A DNA stretch of 64,000 nucleotides from positions 14,673,056-14,737,055 of the forward strand of contig JAPFBE010000013.1 of the NCBI GenBank assembly GCA_034336665.1, in the 5' to 3' direction. Positions 13,701-22,700 of the stretch are shown here, one piece after another. The position numbers and the translations under genes are program-made. Positions within the stretch are counted from its first letter, which is position 1. Every line of letters begins with the position of its first letter. The notes below the pieces were generated by a model. It was not told the origin of the DNA. It made no database searches and saw only the letters and a program-made list of their open reading frames with translations. This DNA comes from Luscinia megarhynchos (Eukaryota; Chordata; Aves; Passeriformes; Turdidae).

Positions 13701-16700
13701 GGGACCAACACAAATGTTCTTTTATAGACATGTATGTGCATCAGGATTTATATCAGACATGCAATCCTGGTGGGAATTCTGCCCTGGCTTCAAGCCATGA
13801 TACTGATGCAGCTCTTTGTGTGTAAGAGGAGCATAAATAATAGGGAATAAACAAAATCTAACCTGTGTTTGGGAGTGACCATGATATGTATCACTACAGC
13901 AAATAAAAGCAAGTGTCTCAGTGAAACCTTCCTATCTTTTCTGCTTAATTTTCTAACTGTTGGTCTATATGGCCATTTAAGTAAGTTCTTTAAAAGTTCT
14001 GAAGAATCAACCAGCTTACCAAAATTTAGGTACTGTTAGTTCAGAATGCTGAATACATGCTGATTACCTGAACTGCTGAAACCTTAGGGTAAAAAAGTTT
14101 CAATCCAAGGCAAATTCAACATTAAAAAAACCTGCTGAACTTTGATTTTTTTAAATAAAATCTTCTACAAAAATCTACTGAGTTTTTTGCTGAAAACTGT
14201 TCATAACATCAACAGTGTTTTACTTCAAGAATCAATTGGAATAGAAACTAAAGTGTTGTAGAATGAGAGTATGCATCCTCGACAATGTTAAAAACTAAAA
14301 GTAATGAGTAATTTGGTATAATTTTGAGCTATCACCCTGCTTTAAAGCAAGAGGTTGCATGAGAGCCCTCCAGCCCAAAATGGTTCTATGATGGCTTGAA
14401 CTGGCACAGGTTGCCCAGAGAAGCTGTGGCTGCCCCATCCCTGGAAGTGTTCAAGGGCAGGTCAGAAAGGGCTTGGAGCAACCTGCTCTAGCAGAAGGTG
14501 TCCCTGCCCATGGCAGGGGGTTGGAATGAGATGAGCTTTAAGGTTTCTTCCAACCCAGACTATTCTATGATTCTATGATGTGCCTTTGTTTTGGTTTTTT
14601 TTTGCAAACAGATTCTCAGCCTGTAGTCCATGTGATTGCTTCAAGAAGTCAAGATTGGTCCGAACATGAAATTGCTGTGGACACAAACCCTACAATAATT
14701 TACCAGGATGTATCCAGTGAATCTCAGTCAGCTACTTCCACAATAAAAGCTTTGCTGGAGCTTCAGCAGACAACAGGTCTGAAATTGTTTAGGATAACTT
14801 CAGAGATTATTTTTTGCTTAAGCAGGCTTTTGTATTAAGCTTTGTAATTGAAAAGCACTTATCTTGAATCCACTTGATTCCTTCCTTTTTATCAATTTGT
14901 TTGCATTTATTCTGTAGTGTTCACTATATTTAATTAAACTGGTATATATGGTAGGCTTATCCTATTTTGAAGGTTTATTTAGTAGAGGTTGATTTTATGC
15001 TTTGCTTTTCTTCTAAAGCAGTGAAGGAAAAGTTGGAATCAAAGCCAAGGCAGCCTACCATTGACTTGAGCCAAATGGCTGTTCCAATCCAGATGACTCA
15101 AGAAAAGAGGCATTCTCCAGAAAGTCCTTCAATTGCTGTTGTAGAGTCAGAACTAGTGGCTGAATATATCACAACTGGTAAGTGGCTGAGGTAGTGTGAG
15201 GGTGGCTTTGCAGTTGAAGTCTGAGGACTTAGTTTTGGAGTTTTCTTACAATAGGTTTCACTTTTGTGTTTTTGCTGTAATTTTCTATAGAGGAAATGAG
15301 TCTTCCACTCCTGAGACCCTGTGCATGGGATGGAGATTGCATCTGCCTTGCTGGGGCATAAGGGAAAATGTTTCTAGCTGAAACAAAGAGTGGGTGCTTC
15401 AGGATAGCCCACTTGAGCAGATTTTCTCTTCCCTGGATGTAAAAGATAGACTGTCCCACCACCCCTTAAAGGAAAATATCCAGTAAGGAGAAAGCAGAAA
15501 ATGAAGCTACAGGAACCATAGCCTGGTTTCTGTATATACTGAAAGGAGTCAGACATTGAGTTTGTTAAAATCCATTTAGTCCTGGAATAAAGCCAGGTAT
15601 GCATTTAGCATGCTAATGTAGCCCCAGTTTCTTCATTTCCTAGAAAGCTTTGAACTAATAAATATGCACTTATATATTTTAAAAGTTATTCAAATTCATC
15701 TCTTTAAATTCTTGTCTGCTCCTATTCGGACATTCATTTTGTGCAAGTCCTTTCTCTTGTGTCTCTGATGTTTCCTACTAGCCCAGAGCACTAGGTATGA
15801 GCCACTTTCCATACATACGTGGAAGGATCATCTTAAACCCACATTTTTGGTCTCTGTATTATTTGGAAAATGAAAGCAAAAAAGTATTTAAAGTCTACGT
15901 TGAAAAAGAGAAATAAAACTTAATAGTATTAAACTGTATTACGACATATGTGTAGCTCTGGTGATTTTAGTGCTAAATGTCTAATGTGATATTTTCATTT
16001 TGTTCTATACCTTCTCACCTTGCTCCCATCCCTTGTATGGCCTGAATTTAAGTCATGTGAAATTGGAGCTGGGGGGATGTTATTCATTTAAGTAGCACTT
16101 ACTGTATCTGGCTTCAGTTTCAAATGTTTGAATCATGCTCCCTTGAATCTCCTTTAAGAACAAACACAAAGTATAATACATGGTGTTAAAGTGCTTTCCA
16201 ACTAGCAGTTAGATATCTTCACTGACACAGCTATTGTGCATTGAGCTTCTTTTAGAGGTTCCAGTTTTTATGATGGGTCTTACTGTGAAAGTTGATTTAC
16301 AAGAGGGCCTTTTGCAAAGAGGATGGAAAATTGCAGTCAGTGTCTTTGGAAACTTCAGTACTTTCTGCAGCTTAGAAGCCACACAAAGTACAATGGCAAA
16401 AAAATTCCTAGAGATATGGAGATAATATTTTAAATATTAGGATCTCTATAAACGTTGATTTGAAATGTGGGAATCTACCAGAGAAGTGCAGGCTCCTATG
16501 GGATGGCCGAAGCAGATTCTGCTGCAGCACTAAACTGGTTATTTTGCACTTAGATTTTTGTCCCTTCCCCCTCTTCTCTGAACATTGCCAAGGAAAGCAG
16601 GTAATTGAGTTTCTTTTTGGTTTAATTTGTGCTTCTCTGAATTTATCAGTAACCCACATAGCTATATTTTCTGCTAAAAAATGCAGTAGTAAGATAGTAA

Positions 16701-19700
16701 AGAATCTATAGTCTGTTGTGAAATGTCCTGCATGGGCCTAGACCAGAGGATTAAGTATTTGGGAGCTGGGATTCAGCATGTGCTTCCTCATGAGATGAAG
16801 GGAGCAATTCACACATCTTAGTGTCACCATTTTTTATCTGTCTGCAGACTCAGGAAGACAACACTGTATTGGTTCACATTCGGAAGAATATCTACACAAC
16901 CACATAGGTTAGAAACTTTACTCTTAAATTAAATTTTCAATTGTGTAGGAATTGTTGGGAGATACCCAGGATAAATCTGGCACAGCATGCAGGCCAGCAT
17001 TGGTATAAACCAACTTTCTTGGAGTGAGAAAATAAAATTACCATATTTATTCAAAATTGGGACCTTTCTGTAAACTTCCAGAAAGGTCACTAGAACCTTT
17101 TAATTTTAAGTTGTCTTACAATTGAGTTTAAAATTTGCTTGTTCTGCTTCAGTTATTAAGTACTTTGTAACTAAAAAATACACAAATTTTGCTTATTAGT
17201 ATCTTATCAGTGAGTGGAATATAGAATGGCTATTTTTGTTGTTTTTTTCTCAGCAGCACATGATTTTCCACTGTTTAATTACAGCCCTATCACTATATTA
17301 CCTGCTAATCTTTCAAATTTAGCTTATGCTCTGGGGAGTATTGTGTGCAGTTTATCAGTGGTAGAGACCTGGTGAGCAAGGCTTGCTGTTCTTAATTCCA
17401 GTCAATTGTGGAGGTGCTTTTAATACTGTAAAAACCACAGAATAACTTGTGTTCTACAGCAACATTCTAGTGCTGTATAAAGAACCCAGAGCTAAACATC
17501 AGGTATAAACTCTGCTTGCAGAACTGGTGTCTTGGGAAAGGGTGGCCAGAGGAGGTTTGGACCAAGTGTGGTTACTTAGGAAACAGACAAAAGCAAAAGC
17601 CCCCGAGCTGCCACTTCAAGACGTTTCTCAGAATAGATCTATCCATTAACATTTGGTAGTTGCCACTAGCACAGAGTGAAAGGCATTTTCCATACTTAGA
17701 TCTTTTTCACTCACATGTGCTTTCATTTGAAGCTTAACTGCAAAGCAAACAGTTGGAGTTGCTGCAGTTAGTTCTGGAGAAGTGCCACTGACCTCTTTAC
17801 TTTCAGTCAGTCATCGGTCCCAGCCCCACCAGTCATCTCAGCCCCAGAGGACGCTGCTGCAGCACGTGGCTCAGTCGCAGACAGCAACGCAGACTTCTGT
17901 TGTGGTGAAATCTATTCCTGCATCCTCCACTGGAGCCATTACCCATATCATGCAGCAGGTTGGATCCTTTCTTCTCCAGCAGTCTGTAAACAGCAGCAGG
18001 TCATATAAATTGCATAGGACCAGGGCTTGTTCTGAGTGTATGTATCATGGTGCTGCCACCAAAAATGTTCAGCATACAGGCAAATTAATGATTTTAATAT
18101 TGCTTCAATAGCTGTGAGCCAAAGGAGAGGAGGTTTAGATTAAATATTAGAAATAAAGTATTTACTGTAGGGGCAGTGAGGCACTGGCATGGGTTGCTTA
18201 GGGAAGTTGTGGATGCCGCATCCCTGGAAGTGTTCAGGGCCAGGTTGGACGGAACTTGGAGCAACCTGGCCTACTGGAAGGTGTCTCTGTCCATGGTAGG
18301 GGTGTTGGACTAGATGGTCCTTAAGGTCTTTTCCAACCCAAACCATTCTGTGATTGTGTTTTGATGGTGAGGGAGGTTGTAGCATTGCAGTGGCCTGACT
18401 CTTGGTGGTAGTGTAGAGGGAAGAGGGCTGAAATGGAATTTTGGTCAGTACACAGAGCACACAGTATCTGTTCCATTTTATGTCTTTAGTTTGTGAATAG
18501 AAGACTTCTCTGAATCAAAAACTCAGATCCTATTTAGGTCAGGACTGTGGGGATTCCAAACAATTTAAAAAAGCAGTGCAGCTTGTGGTGAAATCTTGCT
18601 GAAGCCCCTTGAATGACTTGATCAGGACCTGCTCAACTCTGGATTGCTTTGACTTGTGAGAACTTCAGCTGCAGTCCAGAACAGTACTGTGTGAGAGTTA
18701 TAAACTTGTGTCAGGCAATATATTTTTACAGGTGTTGGATTAGGCTGTTTGATCTTGCTAGCACCTTTTGCCAGTACATTTATACATTTTGGTTTACAAA
18801 ACATAGGTTGCTCATTCCCTCCAAAAGTCAAATGTTTGTGTAATGCCCAAGAAAAATTGCAATGCAATTTTGAGAAAGGAAGGAGAAGAGAGGATCTCTG
18901 CCTCAAAGAGGACAGCTTGTAGTTATTGGGGCCCTGCAGAAGAAACCCTGGAGAAGATGATTAGATTTTCAAGAGGCAGAATAAAAATTTATTGTGCAGA
19001 GAGGCTCAGGCTTGAATGAGCAGCTTCTGGCTCAGGCACCTGCTGCTCCCTGCTACTTCATATCCACCTGCCAGGCAACCCTAAGGTTGAGCTTTGAGCT
19101 TCAGTCTCACACAAGTGAGATCTACATAATCCCACTGAGGGTTAGTTGTGGAGCCCATGTTTTCATGTAGAGATGTACCACAGTTTAACATGATTATAAT
19201 AGATCTTGATTGCTTATATATTGTGAAACACCCACATAAGAGTATCTTATAATACATTAATTGGGAGTCTGTAATAGTAAAAAGAGTTATAGTCCATTTG
19301 AAACATTAAAAAGTATTTCTAGATTGTGTATTCTGATACTTCTCTTCACTAACTTGCTCTAAATTCTTCTTCTTCTGAAGGCCTTAAGCAGTCACACAGC
19401 GTTTACCAAACACAGTGAACAACTTGGAACTGAGGAAGGAGAAGTGGAAGAGATGGACACCTTAGATCCTCAGACTGGCCTGTTTTACAGATCTGCCCTG
19501 ACACAGCCACAGGCACAAAAGCAGCAAAAACTGAGTCAGCCACAGCTGGAACAGACTCAACTGCAAGTGAAAACTCTGCAGTGTTTCCAGACTAAGCAGA
19601 AGCAGACAATCCACCTGCAGGCTGATCAAATCCAGCACAAACTCCCACAAATGCCCCAACTTTCCATAAGGCATCAAAAGCTAACCCCCCTGCAGCAAGA

Positions 19701-22700
19701 GCAAGCACAGACCAAACCAGATGCACAGCACCCCCCACACCATATGATGGCCAAAGAAAGGCAACTCCCTACCTTAGTGGCACAGCCACAGCAAACTGTA
19801 GTACAGGTGCTTGCAGTAAAAACCACGCAGCAGCTGCCCAAACTGCAACAGGCACCAACGGCACAAAAAATCTTCGTGCAACCCCAGCCCCCCCAGAGTC
19901 AAATGCAGCTACCTGCCTCTTCAGAGAAACAGCCAGCAAGCCAGGTAACGGAATATTGATAGCATGCAAAATACACGTCGCTGTTCAAGGCAAAAAAATT
20001 AAAACACCGACCCTGTCGCTGTAGCAGTGTTTTGTCCTGGCAAGAGAGAATCCCTCATTCCGCTGGTAGTAATTGCTCCAGCAGAAGGTTGACACTAGGA
20101 GAGAGAAGCACATGTTATAGGGGAAAAAATCCATAGAGCTCACAAACATGTTTTGTGTTGGACAGTTTTTATTAATTTCAGCCACCACTGGTGCATGGGA
20201 TTTGTCCCTAGTTATTTTCTTTTCATTTTTAGGTAATGACACATTAGTAATTGCCATTCCCCTAGCACTTTTTATTTCTATAGAAATAAAGATGAATACA
20301 CTGCAGTCTCCACAGGCTCTCCATTGTTCCTCTTCCTTTGTAGTTTACATCTTCCTGAAGTTACATGGCTTTCATGTAGAGGAGTAATTTGATTTTCCTT
20401 GGGAGGGAAAAAGGCAGAGACTGAGGAACATGGGAAAAAATGTATTTAACTAACTCCAGAAAAGTTTTTTTTTCTTTTTAACCCTTTCAGGAGTAGATGT
20501 GAAAACTAGCAAACATACCAGGGGGCTGTAAATCCCAAATGAAAATTAGGCTGCTGTGGTATTATACTGCTACAATCCTTATCTAGCAGCCTAAAAAGCT
20601 GCTTTTCCCCAGGCTTAAATTAACTGTTGCCCTATCATTGCTAATTCCTTCGTTAAAACACTGAGTTTCAATTGTCTTCCTAATAGCAAGTATGTTGTTT
20701 GTGCCATTCTGTCCTTGGAAATATGAGGATTTCAATAAAAAAAATATTAACTGTAATATGCACAACAAAAAATGTGATTTTCAGGTGCAACATCTAACTG
20801 TAATGCAAGGATCCACTGTTACAGAGATAACTTTTGAGGGGCATGAGCCTCCTTTTGTTTCAGAGGTAGCAGGTGGCAGTTCTGTGCCCAAACTGGCATT
20901 GCTGGTTACCAGCCTATTTCCCATGCAGGCATCCACGGAGACATCAGTAGCAGATATATTGAGAGTGTCTATGGTGGAAGCTCAGATTGATGCAAACATA
21001 GAACACACGCTAGTGGATCCCCCAAACAAGGCCACGTCCACTAGTAGAGCTGCTAGTGAAGCAGAGTCGTCACCTTGTGCCCAGGGCCCGAGCGTGGCCG
21101 CAGTAGGGATGGCGGCTCCTTCCGTCCCCCAGCAACAGACACATGCAGAGTCCAGCTCAAGTCCTCCTGCTGGTGGTCCTGCTTTAACAGAGAGGAAACT
21201 CGATGCACAAGGAATACCTGCAACAAACCAGTTCATACACATTCAGAATATATCACAAAAGAAAGCTGAAGAGAGCTCGTCAGAAATTGTTGTCCAGGTA
21301 AGAGAAGACTGAGCGAATAAGGCAAAGATTGAGCAGAGCAAACACGTGTCTGATGCGATGATAGCCATTGAATGATGTTCAAGTACTTGTGGGTTTATTC
21401 CTCAGGTTTTGGTTCTCTTTCTACTCTTGTAAACAATTGCTACAGTGACGTGTAATTCTTTTTAATTGGGCTCAGGTTTCTCCAGTACTGTATCATTCAC
21501 TCTGTCCTCAGTGTCTTCCTTCTTTTGTTAAGAAAACAACCAAACTCATCTCATTTTACAAAGTGCTTTCATTTGCAATGCTTAAAACTGCCTCAATACT
21601 TAGTATGGAGCTATGTGCTAGAATCTTTTATATTATCTATTAAAGTTGCTTCTGAGTATAAAATTAATGACATAGTAGGGTTGTGCTTACTGGAAAAGTT
21701 CAGCAAATAAGGTCTGAAATTGGAAGAAAGCTTTTTGACTTCACTTTAGGGCAAGACCACTTCTGAGATAAAATTGCTATTGATTTTTAGCCTAAATGCT
21801 GTGAACAATTTCCTAACTGCTATGCTTGATATTTTCATTGATTCTGCTGCCTTAAATACAATGGTGTATGTTGTAATAAGTTGTCAGAATGTCAGCTAAG
21901 GAGGTATTTAAGTCTTCCAAGTATAATGTGTTGGTGTAGCTTATATTCACACAAATGGTAGTGTGGATTGAAATTGTTCTAATATGTATCATACTTGTGT
22001 TACAGTGAAAATACTTCTGATGTGGGAAACAATATCTGTGCAGAGGTTTCAAATTTTTCTTGCTACTTTGTGAAGTGTTTATTGGACCTAACTTCTCTTT
22101 TGTAGAAATTCTCAGTTCTTATTCATTTTTAGTCCTCCTTAAATAGACAATGGTAGATTTCTGTTTTACTTGAAATCTGTATCTTTTGAGAATTGGTACT
22201 ATTTATTATTGTGGTATGCTATGAGCTGTTTCACAAGTTAAATAGTGCCCAGAATTTCAGTTGTATAAAGTCAGACATTTATCTTCTAACCTATGAAAGA
22301 ATAAGTAAAAATAAATAACATAATAACCATAATAATAATAATCTTAGAAACAAATATGTATTGTGTTTCCTCAGCCTCTGAGCTGCAGCTCTGAGCAGGA
22401 CCAGAGCTCGAACTCTGTTTTATACAAAAAACAAAGTCCTCCTGGAGTGCCTGGACAATGCACTGCCTGGTGGGATTCTTGAGCTTGTCCTGTGCAGGGC
22501 CAGGAGTTGGACTCGATGGTCCTTGTGGGTCATTCTAACTCAGGTTATTCTTTCATCGGCACATCTTGTCTGAAAAAGATCAGGCTGAAGAAAATATTAT
22601 CTCTGCTTTGGGTTTGCAGAATGGTGGATGGTGGCCACTGGTTATGCTGTCACAGACCTTTAGGGAAGATCAAAGGCCAAGATCACTGCCTGGAGAGCAA

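Larger units (their letters stand above)
13322..14611 (+). other. EMSY intron ending in two head-to-tail CR1 ends
   Basis: Non-coding. The first about 1030 bases show no repeat that I recognise. The last 250 contain a short CR1 end (14361-14394) and a longer one (14401-14580) placed directly before the acceptor TTTGCAAACAG (14601-14611). Confidence 0.75.

Noticed and set aside
15291..15327. Possible cassette exon encoding EEMSLPLL after TATAG
   Set aside because: No GT donor follows in phase, and only the last few residues resemble the expected peptide.
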